Assembly (NCBI GenBank): GCA_013140495.1
Contig: JABFSR010000003.1
Location: forward strand, 1 to 42,328
From: Verrucomicrobiota bacterium
GTDB lineage: Bacteria; Verrucomicrobiota; Verrucomicrobiia; Limisphaerales; JADLHS01
Direction: 5' to 3'
DNA: 42,328 nt
The translations under genes were made by a program, and so were the position numbers. This document shows positions 1 through 8,944 of this stretch, piece after piece. How positions within the stretch are numbered: position 1 is the first letter of the stretch; every line of letters begins with the position of its first letter. The notes beneath the pieces are model-generated. The model saw only the letters and a program-made list of their open reading frames with translations, was not told the DNA's origin and made no database searches.

Positions 1-291
1 TCCATCCGCTTTTGTGTCGAGCGGTTGAATGATTCATTGCGTCGCATCTCCGGCGTTTCCGACGGGCGCTTCTCCAATGATGCGGAAAAACTTGGCGGGC
101 GGTTTGCAGCGGAACTGCAATTCTGCACAATCGAGGAGGTCTTCGATGCCGGGTTGCATGACTATCTCGATCAGGTTCAACTCAAGCTAAACAATATCGG
201 CGAGGCCCTCTTCAACGCCTATATCTTCAAGGCATTCGATACCGGTGGTGAAGAACATTTCGTGCAGCAAGAGGAACAACAACAGCAGTAG
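1..291 (+). CDS. Alpha-E domain protein, C-terminal part (runs off left edge)
   Basis: The frame is open from the first base to a TAG at 289-291, so only the last 96 residues are present. The sequence begins with an Arg-Phe-Cys-Val-Glu-Arg segment, followed by a loop and helices containing LGGRFAAEL and a GLHDYLDQVQ-type helix, and ends in a Gln-rich tail. This matches the C-terminal end of alpha-E (DUF403) proteins, all-helical partners of circularly permuted ATP-grasp enzymes in predicted peptide-ligation operons. A second alpha-E domain lies in the fusion gene at 5468-8074, so the locus appears to hold two sets. The phosphofructokinase gene starts 27 bases downstream on the same strand. 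The family call is from recognition of conserved residues only. Confidence 0.8.
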   Translation, partial: SIRFCVERLNDSLRRISGVSDGRFSNDAEKLGGRFAAELQFCTIEEVFDAGLHDYLDQVQLKLNNIGEALFNAYIFKAFDTGGEEHFVQQEEQQQQ

Positions 292-318
292 CCGCATTAG
301 CCGCATAACTCCCAACAA

Positions 319-1713
319 ATGAAACGCATCGGGATTCTCACCGCCGGCGGCGACACGCCCGCGTTGAATGCCACCATCCACGGCGCGGTCGTGCGCGCCA
401 ACAAACTCAAGGTCGAGATCGTCGGCTTGATCAAGGGCTTCAACTGCCTCTTCAATCCGCGCGTCCCACACGTCCATCTCAATCCGCTCTACCAGGAGAT
501 TCCCGAACTCGACCCCACGAAGGGCGGCACGCTCATCGGTTCATCGCGCGATTTTGTTGATCCCGAAAAAAAAGAAGACCTCGACATGGTCGCCTCGCGC
601 CTGAAGAAGCTCGGCATCGAAGGTCTTATCTGCATCGGCGGCGACGGCACGCTCAACGGCCTGCAACCACTCGCGGAACGATTCCCCGTCGTGCTCGCGC
701 CGAAGACCATTGATAACGACCTTGGCTTGAATTATCCCAGCGAGCCCGACGAGTGGGTGCGCGCAAACGATGCCTCCGAGAAAACCGGCTTCCGCTACAA
801 ACGCGCTGCCTCCAACGCCGTCTTCGATCTCGATCACATCGTAAATTACGCCACGCCCGGCTATGCCACGGCGGTGTTCGTCTCCGCGCAAGGCGTCGAG
901 CGCATCCGCACCACGGCGGAAAGTCATCGGCGCATCGCGATCATCGAAGTCATGGGGCGGCACTCCGGCTACATCGCGCTCGGCACCGCGTATGGCCGCC
1001 CCGACATCATTCTCGTTCCCGAACATGCGCCCGACCTCGAACTACTCGTGCAGCGCGTCAAACATCTTTATGACCTCCAAAAGAACGTCGTCATTGTTTG
1101 CGGTGAAGGCATTGTGGACGAACAAGGCCGCGAACTCGGCGCGGAAACAAAATCCACCGATCCGGCAGGCAACGTCGTCCTGAGCGGCGCCGCCGAAGCG
1201 CTGCGCACAAAGCTGATCCAGATGATCGGCGACAAATACTTTCAACTCTATCGGCGCGGCGATTCTGCCAAGGAAGCCATCTTCACCCGTAAAGTCGGGC
1301 ACACGCAACGCGGCGGTCGCCCGATTCTCTTCGATCGTTTTTACGCCGCCCAACTCGGCGCGGAAGCCGTCAACCTGCTCGTCGAAGGTCGCAACAACGC
1401 CGTTTCTGTTCTCCAATACAACACGGCGAAAGGCTTTCACGTCGAGGGCTACGATGCGAATCGCTTTCGCGACCGCTGGGGACTCATTCACGCCCGCTCC
1501 ATGCACCCGGCGCTTTACGATCCCAAGCTGATGAAGCCGTCGCGCATGGGAATTGATTATCTACTGCCGATCTTCACCGACGCCATCGGCGAAGACGACG
1601 CGGAGCACATGCGCCAAACACTTTTTGCGTCCGGCAACCTCGCGCAACCGTACCATTCAATTAACACGGATGTTCATAAACGTATTCGCTATTGGCAAGA
1701 GGCCGAGGTCTGA
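319..1713 (+). CDS. 6-phosphofructokinase
   Basis: This 464-residue protein has the PfkA fold signatures. The N-terminal nucleotide loop is GILTAGGDTPALNA, GGDGT lies at residues 107-111, PKTIDND at 128-134, and a MGRHSGYIA segment follows. It phosphorylates fructose 6-phosphate in the cytosol for glycolysis. The donor is suggested by two positions. Gly within GGDGT points to ATP, whereas Lys in PKTIDND (K129) is typical of PPi-dependent and of plant/trypanosome-type ATP enzymes. The Gly/Lys pair therefore favours the ATP-using long clade, but this is inference. The ATG at 319 gives the full N-terminal loop. It sits inside an amidoligase-like cluster, 15 bases before the transglutaminase gene, with no obvious functional link. 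Confidence 0.93.
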   Translation: MKRIGILTAGGDTPALNATIHGAVVRANKLKVEIVGLIKGFNCLFNPRVPHVHLNPLYQEIPELDPTKGGTLIGSSRDFVDPEKKEDLDMVASRLKKLGIEGLICIGGDGTLNGLQPLAERFPVVLAPKTIDNDLGLNYPSEPDEWVRANDASEKTGFRYKRAASNAVFDLDHIVNYATPGYATAVFVSAQGVERIRTTAESHRRIAIIEVMGRHSGYIALGTAYGRPDIILVPEHAPDLELLVQRVKHLYDLQKNVVIVCGEGIVDEQGRELGAETKSTDPAGNVVLSGAAEALRTKLIQMIGDKYFQLYRRGDSAKEAIFTRKVGHTQRGGRPILFDRFYAAQLGAEAVNLLVEGRNNAVSVLQYNTAKGFHVEGYDANRFRDRWGLIHARSMHPALYDPKLMKPSRMGIDYLLPIFTDAIGEDDAEHMRQTLFASGNLAQPYHSINTDVHKRIRYWQEAEV

Positions 1714-1728
1714 ACGGTTTTACAAATC

Positions 1729-4700
1729 ATGTCCATCCACGTCGCGCTTCACCACAAGACGCACTACAAATACGACCGGCTGGTCAATCTCGGCCCGCAG
1801 GTCGTGCGCTTGCGGCCCGCGCCGCACTCGCGCACTCGCATCCTCAGTTACTCGCTCAAAGTCACGCCGGAGAAACATTTCATCAACTGGGTGCAAGACC
1901 CGCAGGCGAATTTCGCGGCGCGACTCGTCTTCGATCAACCGACCCGCGAATTGTGCGTCGAAGTGGATTTGGTCGCCGAGATGGCGGTGTTCAATCCGTT
2001 CGATTTCTTCCTCGAACCGCAGGCGGAGAAATTTCCCTTTGCCTACGACCCCGCGATTGACCACGAACTCGCGCCGTTCCAGCGCAAATGCTGGCTCACG
2101 CCGCAGTTCACGAAGTATCTGACCGAAGTGAGGCGGGATTTACTGGGCGAAGTGAAGCGCCGCACTAAACAGCAGCGACTGGAAATGCCGGAAGCTGAAA
2201 AGCCGCGCACGAATGATTTTCTCGTCGCGATCAATCAGCGCTTGTGGAAGGACATCAAATACGCCATCCGGCTCGAACCCGGCGTGCAGACCCCGGAGGA
2301 AACGCTCACGCTCGCTGGCGGTTCGTGCCGCGATTCGGCGTGGTTGCTCTGCCAGTTGTTACGGCACTGTGGTTTCGCCGCGCGCTTTGTCAGCGGTTAC
2401 CTGATTCAACTCAAAGCCGACGTGAAAGCGCTCGACGGTCCGAGCGGCGCGGAAAAAGATTTCACCGATCTCCACGCGTGGACGGAAGTTTATCTCCCCG
2501 GTGGTGGTTGGATCGGGCTTGATCCCACGAGCGGATTGTTTGCTGGCGAAGGCCACATCCCACTCGCCTGCACGCCCGATTCATCGAGTGCCGCGCCGAT
2601 CAGCGGCGGTGTGGACAAGTGTGAGTGTGAATTCAGTCACGAGATGAATGTGACGCGCGTTTACGAATCGCCTCGCGTCACCCTGCCGTACACAGACGCG
2701 CAGTGGAAAAAAATCGAATCCCTCGGCCACGCCATTGACGACGATCTGAAGAAAGGCGACGTGCGCCTCACGATGGGTGGCGAGCCGACGTTTGTTTCCA
2801 TTGATGATCCTGACGGCCCGGAATGGAATTTCACTGCTGTCTCGCACAAGAAACGCACGCTTTCCGGCGAACTCATCAAGCGGCTCCGCAAGAAATTCGC
2901 CCCCGGATCGCTGCTGCATTACGGCCAGGGCAAGTGGTATCCCGGCGAACCATTGCCGCGTTACGCGCTCGCCGCGTATTGGCGCAAGGACGGCGTGCCG
3001 ATCTGGAAAGACGATTCGCTCATCGCAGACGAATCGAAAAACTACGGCCACGGCGCGAAGGATGCGAAGGAGCTTTTGGCGCGCATCGCGTCACTGGTCG
3101 GCGGCGACCCGAAACATTTGATTCCGGCCTACGAGGACGCCTTTTATTACACTTGGAAGGAACGTCGCTTCCCGTCGAACGTCACGCCGGAAAAGTCCAA
3201 CCTCAAGGACAAGCAGGAACGCGAACGCATCGCGCGCATTTTTCAACAAGGGCTTGGCTCGGTCGTTGGCTACTCGCTTCCCATCAAGCGCGTCACCGAC
3301 GGCTGGATGACCGGCCAGTTGTTTTTGCGCGACGATGACACACTCTGGCTCATCCCCGGCGATTCGCCGATGGGCTTGCGCCTGCCGCTGGATTCCATTC
3401 CATGGGTGGCGGAAAAAGATTTTCCGTGGCTGCGACAGCAAGACCCGTCGAATCCGCAATTACCGGAGTTGCCCAAGGAATTTCCGTATCAACAACGCTT
3501 CGTCGGTCGCGCCGCAGCGCCGACGCTGCCCGGTGAAGGTCACGGTCAACGCGCGCAAAAACTTGAGGAGAATGAAAATCCGCTGCGCAAACCCGCGCCC
3601 GGCCAGAGCGCGCCGTGGATCATCCGCACCGCGCTTTGCATTGAGCCGCGCGATGGACGACTGCACATCTTCATGCCGCCGGTCGAGAAGACGGAAGATT
3701 ATCTCGATCTCATCGCGGGCATCGAAACCGCCGTCACCGAACTTGGTACGCCGGTCGTCATCGAAGGCGAGACGCCGCCCAAGGATCCGCGCCTGAACAA
3801 GCTCGCCGTCACACCCGATCCCGGCGTCATCGAGGTGAACATGCACCCGAGCAAGACTTGGGACGAACTCGTCGAGCGCACGACGACGGTTTACGAGGAA
3901 GCGCGCCAGACGCGGCTCGGCACGGAAAAATTCATGGTGGACGGTCGCCACACCGGCACGGGCGGCGGCAACCACATCATCATCGGCGGCGAGACACCGT
4001 CGGACTCGCCGGTGTTGCGCCGGCCCGATCTGCTGCGCTCGCTGCTTTCGTATTGGCAGAATCATCCCTCGTTAAGCTGGCTGTTCAGCGGGCTGTTTGT
4101 CGGCCCGACCTCCCAAGCACCGCGCATTGACGAGGCGCGCAATGATTCGCTCTACGAACTCGAGATCGCGTTCAAGGAACTGGACCGCAACATCAGCCGC
4201 TTCGGTTACACGCCGCCGTGGCTTTCGGACCGGTTGTTCCGCAACCTGCTCATTGATTCCAGCGGCAACACGCATCGCGCGGAGTTCTCGATTGATAAAC
4301 TCTTCGCGCCCGAAAGCAGCACTGGGCGGCTCGGTCTTGTTGAGATGCGGGCGTTCGAGATGCCACCGCACGCGCAAATGAGCCTTGCGCAACATTTGTT
4401 GCTGCGCGGCCTTGTCTCGAAGTTTTGGAAAGAACCTTACACGAACAATCTCGTCCGCTGGGGCACAGACATCCATGACCGGTGGATGCTGCCACACTTT
4501 TGCGAGACGGACTTCCGCGAAGTCGTCCGCGATCTGCGCGATGCCGGGTATCCGTTCGAGTTCGATTGGTTTGCGCCGCACTTCGAGTTTCGTTTCCCGC
4601 GCATCGGCGATCTGGAACAACGCGATTTGCAGATTGAACTCCGCACCGCGCTCGAACCGTGGCACGTCCTCGGCGAAGAACCCGGCGGCGGCGGCACGGT

Positions 4701-5133
4701 GCGTTACGTGGACAGCTCGCTCGAACGCCTGCAAGTCAAGGCGCGCGGACTGGCGGGCGATCGTTTCGCGATCACCTGCAACGGCTATCGCGTGCCGCTG
4801 CATCCGACCGGCACGAACGGCGAGGGCGTCGCGGGCGTGCGTTATCGTGCGTGGCAGCCGCCCGGATGTTTGCAACCGACCATCGGCGTTCACGCGCCGT
4901 TGCGCTTTGATCTCTACGATACGTGGAACAAACGGTCGCTCGGCGGCTGCACTTATCACGTCGCGCATCCCGGTGGATTGAGCCATGACAAATTCCCGGT
5001 GAACAGCTACGAGGCTGAGGCGCGTCGCTTGGGAAGATTTTTCCGGCACGGTCATCAGCAGGGCAAGTTCACGCCGCCGCCAGAAATACCGAACGGCGAC
5101 TTTCCTTTCACGCTGGATTTGCGCAATGTCTGA
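1729..5133 (+). CDS. Large transglutaminase-like protein with DUF2126 region
   Basis: This 1134-residue cytosolic protein has three parts. An N-terminal bacterial transglutaminase beta domain (about 1-110) starts with the typical HHKTHYKYDR stretch. A transglutaminase/protease core (about 170-290) has a candidate triad C200 (GSCRD), H249 (DLHAW) and D265 (GLDPT). The long C-terminal DUF2126 region (about 330-1130) begins with a RLTMGGEPTFVS motif. Length and order are normal for the family. Such proteins recur next to alpha-E and circularly permuted ATP-grasp genes and are predicted to make or cut amide bonds in peptide-like products; the substrate is unknown. It lies between the phosphofructokinase and a small hypothetical gene, all on the + strand. 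Confidence 0.92.
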   Translation: MSIHVALHHKTHYKYDRLVNLGPQVVRLRPAPHSRTRILSYSLKVTPEKHFINWVQDPQANFAARLVFDQPTRELCVEVDLVAEMAVFNPFDFFLEPQAEKFPFAYDPAIDHELAPFQRKCWLTPQFTKYLTEVRRDLLGEVKRRTKQQRLEMPEAEKPRTNDFLVAINQRLWKDIKYAIRLEPGVQTPEETLTLAGGSCRDSAWLLCQLLRHCGFAARFVSGYLIQLKADVKALDGPSGAEKDFTDLHAWTEVYLPGGGWIGLDPTSGLFAGEGHIPLACTPDSSSAAPISGGVDKCECEFSHEMNVTRVYESPRVTLPYTDAQWKKIESLGHAIDDDLKKGDVRLTMGGEPTFVSIDDPDGPEWNFTAVSHKKRTLSGELIKRLRKKFAPGSLLHYGQGKWYPGEPLPRYALAAYWRKDGVPIWKDDSLIADESKNYGHGAKDAKELLARIASLVGGDPKHLIPAYEDAFYYTWKERRFPSNVTPEKSNLKDKQERERIARIFQQGLGSVVGYSLPIKRVTDGWMTGQLFLRDDDTLWLIPGDSPMGLRLPLDSIPWVAEKDFPWLRQQDPSNPQLPELPKEFPYQQRFVGRAAAPTLPGEGHGQRAQKLEENENPLRKPAPGQSAPWIIRTALCIEPRDGRLHIFMPPVEKTEDYLDLIAGIETAVTELGTPVVIEGETPPKDPRLNKLAVTPDPGVIEVNMHPSKTWDELVERTTTVYEEARQTRLGTEKFMVDGRHTGTGGGNHIIIGGETPSDSPVLRRPDLLRSLLSYWQNHPSLSWLFSGLFVGPTSQAPRIDEARNDSLYELEIAFKELDRNISRFGYTPPWLSDRLFRNLLIDSSGNTHRAEFSIDKLFAPESSTGRLGLVEMRAFEMPPHAQMSLAQHLLLRGLVSKFWKEPYTNNLVRWGTDIHDRWMLPHFCETDFREVVRDLRDAGYPFEFDWFAPHFEFRFPRIGDLEQRDLQIELRTALEPWHVLGEEPGGGGTVRYVDSSLERLQVKARGLAGDRFAITCNGYRVPLHPTGTNGEGVAGVRYRAWQPPGCLQPTIGVHAPLRFDLYDTWNKRSLGGCTYHVAHPGGLSHDKFPVNSYEAEARRLGRFFRHGHQQGKFTPPPEIPNGDFPFTLDLRNV

Positions 5134-5148
5134 GGTGAAGTGTCTGGT

Positions 5149-5484
5149 ATGTCCAAAACAAAATACTCCGAGCATGAGCGCATTCCGATGCAGTATTTGA
5201 TAATTGATGCCGCTCAAGATCCAACTTTTGCACATGACAAAGTTTATGGCGGAGCAATGGTGGGATGCTGGATTAAAAATCAAACCAAGACGAATGCTTA
5301 CCTGATTGCGAAGGGGTGGATTGAGAATCACGGATGGGTTTCTTTGTCCTTGGAAGATCAATATCCGGTGACAGAGGAAGACTACAAAGTGAAGTCAGAA
5401 GGGAAGCGATATTTTGAGCAGGCCCTTATAGATGACGAAGTCTTTGTCTTTTATACCTCCCCGAAGGATGAAAAAACAAAGTAA
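5149..5484 (+). CDS. Small hypothetical protein
   Basis: This frame encodes about 111 residues from the ATG at 5149; a GTG at 5140 is also possible, as GAGG lies a few bases before it. I do not recognise the family. The product is soluble-looking and acidic, with many aromatic residues (YLIIDAAQDPTF, GWVSLSLEDQYPVTEED). It is visibly richer in A and T than its neighbours and interrupts an otherwise typical transglutaminase to ATP-grasp gene order, which suggests later insertion. Its stop overlaps the 5' end of the next gene if that starts at 5468. No remnant of a neighbouring gene is obvious at its ends. Confidence 0.6.
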   Translation: MSKTKYSEHERIPMQYLIIDAAQDPTFAHDKVYGGAMVGCWIKNQTKTNAYLIAKGWIENHGWVSLSLEDQYPVTEEDYKVKSEGKRYFEQALIDDEVFVFYTSPKDEKTK

Positions 5485-8074
5485 GCCGCAAATGTTCCAG
5501 TCACAGACGCAATCCACAACGGGAGGGGAAAGCAACGCCGCTGAAAAAGCTGAGCCCGCACCCACCAGCCTGCTCGCCAATTATCCAGCGAGCGAAGCGG
5601 CGTTTGACGAGTTGCTGGCCGATGACGGCAAGCCACGCCCTCACTACTCGAAGCTGATCGGCGCGCTGGAAGAATTCAGCGCCCCGGAATTGAAACGCCG
5701 CTCCGACACCTGCCAGCGGCTCGTTCACGAACAAGGCATCACTTACAACGTCTATGGCGATCCGCGCGGCATGGAGCGTCCATGGCAACTTGATCCAATT
5801 CCGTTCATCATCGCGCCTGAGGAATGGCAGGAACTAGAAGCAGGCTTGATCCAGCGCGCGACGTTGCTCAACAAAATTCTCGTGGATTGCTACGGCGCGC
5901 AGGAACTCATCCGCTCGCGCTGGCTCTCGCCCGCGTTGGTTTTCGCGCAACCGGACTTCCTACGACCCTGCCACAACATCCGCGCCACGTCGGATACGTT
6001 TCTGCATTTCTACGCGGCTGACCTCGCGCGCTCGCCGGACGGACGTTGGTGGGTGATCTCGGATCGCACGCAGATTCCCACCGGCGCGGGCTACGCGCTG
6101 GCGAATCGTCTCGCCACTTCACGCATTTTGCCCGAGCCGTTCCGCGACAATCACATTCATCGCGTCGCAGGATTTTTCCGCGAGGTGCAAAACTCGTTGC
6201 TGCAACTCGCGCCACGCCAGCAGGACAAAGCGCGCATCGTGATGCTCACGCCCGGGCCGCACAATGAAACCTATTTTGAACAGGCGTATCTGGCGCGTTA
6301 TCTCGGCTACATGCTCGTGGAGGGACAAGACCTCACCGTACGCGACAACCACGTCTTCCTGAAAACCCTTAGCGGACTCGAACGCGTGGACGTGATCCTG
6401 CGCCGCGTGGATGACGACTTTTGCGATCCGCTCGAATTGCGCAACGACTCGATCCTCGGTGTGCCCGGCTTGGTCGAAGCGGTGCGCGCGGGCAATGTGA
6501 CCATTGCCAACGCACTCGGCAGTGGCATCGTGCAAAGCCCGGCGTTCATGTCGTTCCTGCCGGGGTTGTCGAAGCACATCCTCGGCGAAAAATTGAAACT
6601 GCCGTCGGTGGCGACGTGGTGGTGCGGTCAGGAGACAGCGCGCAAATACGTGCTCGAACATCTCGACCGCCTCGTCGTGAAGCCTGCGTTCCGCACGCAT
6701 CTGACCACGCCCGATCCAGAAAAACCATTGAGTGCAAAAGAACGCGAAGCTCTCAAACGCCACATCGAATTTGATCCCGATCTGTTCGTTGCGCAGGAGC
6801 GCGTGAAACTTTCCACCGCGCCGTCGTGGGACGGAAAGGGACTTGTGCCCAAACCTGTCGGCTTGCGGGCATTCCTTGTGGCGACAGGCGATGGCTACCG
6901 CGTGATGCCCGGCGGGTTGACGCGCGTTTCACCGGACGGCGGCGGACGTTTCATTTCGATGCAGCTTGGCGGCAGCAGCAAGGACACTTGGATTGCATCC
7001 ACAACGCCGGTTGAGGAAGACACGTTGCTGCACGCGCCGGGGAAAAATATCGAGCTGCGGCGCACTGGAAACAATCTGCCGTCGCGGCTCGCGGATAATT
7101 TCTTCTGGCTCGGGCGCTACTCGGAACGCGCCGATGCCACCGCGCGCTTGCTGCGGACTTCGCTGCAACGCTTCAATCCCGAACGCGCGAGTGGCGCGAT
7201 GCCATTGATTGTACCGTTGCTTCAGACGCTCCAGACGCAGGGCCAGTTGCCCGGCATCCTGGATAAACCCGAGCTACGCCAAAGCGCGGAAGCGTTCGAG
7301 GCAGAATTGCTCGCAGCGATTTTCGATCCCGATCGCCCGGGAAGTTTGCGTTTGATCGCGGACAAGTTGCACCAACTAGCCATGCTGGTGCGCGACCGCA
7401 CGTCCAACGACATGTGGCGCGTAATCAGCCAGCTCAATGAGCGATTGTCCACGCCGACCACCAGTCTCGTGATGCTGGCGGGCGACGCGGTGGGTGTCTT
7501 GAGCCAGACACTGCTGAGTCTGGCGGCGTTCCAAGGGCTGGCGCGAGAGAACATGACGCGCGCGCAGGCGTGGCGGTTTCTCGACATGGGTTTGCGCCTC
7601 GAACGCGCGGTTTATCTTTGCACGCTTCTTGATGCGACGTTGCGCCTGCCGCAATCAGAAAATCCGAGCGTGCTCGAAGCCATCCTCGAAGTCGTGGACA
7701 ACTCGATCACGTTCCGTTCGCGCTACAACCTGCTGCCTCACGCGCCTGCTGTCTTCGATCTCGTGTTGCTCGACGACAAGAATCCGCGTTCGGTGTTGTT
7801 CCAGATCAATCAGCTCGCAAAACATTTCCGCCATCTGCCGCAGGAACGCGAGGGCGCGGACTCTGGGAAAAACATTTTGCAGGAGTGTGCCGCGCGGTTG
7901 AATCGCACTGATGCGCGCGAGTTGGCGACCAAGCCGGAGAACTGGCCGAACACCGAAGTGAGCCGCGTTATCGGCGAAACGCTCCGCGATCTGCCGAGAC
8001 TTTCCAACGCGATTGCGGCGGGTTACTTCGCGCACTCTGCGATTTCACGCACGGGCCGGGAGGTGTTGTCATGA
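5468..8074 (+). CDS. Circularly permuted ATP-grasp / alpha-E fusion protein
   Basis: The protein is about 868 residues from the ATG at 5468; an ATG at 5492 is an alternative. The first part (about 30-500) is a circularly permuted type 2 ATP-grasp region (DUF404/407), with the hallmark VYGDPRGMERPWQLDPIP block, RPCHNIR and a WWCGQ segment. From about residue 530 an alpha-E domain begins at NFFWLGRYSERADATARLLR and runs to the C-terminus. ATP-grasp enzymes form amide bonds through acyl-phosphates, and alpha-E is the helical partner often fused to them. The stop overlaps the start of the next gene (ATGA), indicating translational coupling with the downstream transglutaminases. The substrate is unknown. 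Confidence 0.9.
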   Translation: MKKQSKPQMFQSQTQSTTGGESNAAEKAEPAPTSLLANYPASEAAFDELLADDGKPRPHYSKLIGALEEFSAPELKRRSDTCQRLVHEQGITYNVYGDPRGMERPWQLDPIPFIIAPEEWQELEAGLIQRATLLNKILVDCYGAQELIRSRWLSPALVFAQPDFLRPCHNIRATSDTFLHFYAADLARSPDGRWWVISDRTQIPTGAGYALANRLATSRILPEPFRDNHIHRVAGFFREVQNSLLQLAPRQQDKARIVMLTPGPHNETYFEQAYLARYLGYMLVEGQDLTVRDNHVFLKTLSGLERVDVILRRVDDDFCDPLELRNDSILGVPGLVEAVRAGNVTIANALGSGIVQSPAFMSFLPGLSKHILGEKLKLPSVATWWCGQETARKYVLEHLDRLVVKPAFRTHLTTPDPEKPLSAKEREALKRHIEFDPDLFVAQERVKLSTAPSWDGKGLVPKPVGLRAFLVATGDGYRVMPGGLTRVSPDGGGRFISMQLGGSSKDTWIASTTPVEEDTLLHAPGKNIELRRTGNNLPSRLADNFFWLGRYSERADATARLLRTSLQRFNPERASGAMPLIVPLLQTLQTQGQLPGILDKPELRQSAEAFEAELLAAIFDPDRPGSLRLIADKLHQLAMLVRDRTSNDMWRVISQLNERLSTPTTSLVMLAGDAVGVLSQTLLSLAAFQGLARENMTRAQAWRFLDMGLRLERAVYLCTLLDATLRLPQSENPSVLEAILEVVDNSITFRSRYNLLPHAPAVFDLVLLDDKNPRSVLFQINQLAKHFRHLPQEREGADSGKNILQECAARLNRTDARELATKPENWPNTEVSRVIGETLRDLPRLSNAIAAGYFAHSAISRTGREVLS

Positions 8075-8941
8075 CCTACAATATTCTCCATCGCACGCTT
8101 TATGATTACACCGCACCGGTGACGGTGTCGCATCATGTCGCCCGGCTGGAACCACGCGCCAACACGGTGCAGGCACAGGAAAGTTTTTCACTGAAGATTT
8201 TTCCCGAGCCCACGCTGCGCAAGGATCGCGTGGACTATTTCGGGAATCAGCTTTGCCTGTTCAGCATTCAGGAAGTCCACACCAAGCTGGAAGTCATCTC
8301 GCACAGCCGCGTCACGGTGCGGAGAGAAACTCCGCCTGCGCCGGAGTCATCCCCCGCCTGGGAGGAAGTCGCAGCGCTGTTCCGCGATCCGGTGTCGCCG
8401 GAAGTGGTCGAACCGTATCAATTTGTTTTTGATTCGCCGCAGGTCCGCGCTTCGTTTGAGCTGGCTGACTATGCGTTGGAAAGTTTTCCCAAAGGCACGC
8501 CCCTGCTCCGGCGCGCGGGAACTGACACGCCGCATCTTCACGGATTTCAAATACGATTCCAAGGCCACGACCGTTGCGACGCCGTTGGAGGAAGTGGTGC
8601 AAAAGCGGCGTGGCGTCTGCCAGGACTTCGCGCATCTGGGCATTGCGTGTTTGCGGTCGCTGGGTTTGCCAGCGCGGTATGTGAGCGGCTATCTGCGCAC
8701 GCGTCCACCCGAGGGCAAACCACGACTCGTCGGCGCGGATGCAAGTCATGCGTGGTTCAGCGTGTTTTGTCCAGGTGCCGGCTGGATTGATTTCGATCCG
8801 ACGAACAACGTGCAGCCGGGTGAGGAACACATCACGGTGGCCTACGGTCGGGATTTCGGCGATGTGAGCCCGGTGGCGGGAATCATCACCGGCGGCGGCA
8901 AACACGAAGTGAAAGTTTCAGTGGATGTCGCGGAAGTTTGA
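8071..8941 (+). pseudogene. Transglutaminase-like protein, apparent frameshift
   Basis: Two adjacent frames together make one transglutaminase of about 289 residues. Frame one (from the ATG at 8071, overlapping the upstream stop) encodes the N-terminal beta domain MTYNILHRTLYDYTAPV and continues to about 8508. The catalytic half is in the next frame: ELTRRIFTDFKYDS, then RRGVCQDFAH (Cys), DASHAWF (His) and WIDFDPTNN (Asp), ending with TGA at 8939-8941. The switch falls in the CCCCTGCTCCGGCGCGCGG stretch near 8499-8517, and removing a single base restores the frame. As read, no frame makes a full enzyme. It could be a sequencing error, a real mutation or, less likely, programmed frameshifting. 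The intact paralogue downstream may compensate. Confidence 0.8.
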
Positions 8942-8944
8942 GCC

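Noticed and set aside
4072..5361. Minus-strand open frame of 429 residues opposite the DUF2126 gene
   Set aside because: It is antisense to a clearly conserved protein, shows no family signature and has antisense-type composition.
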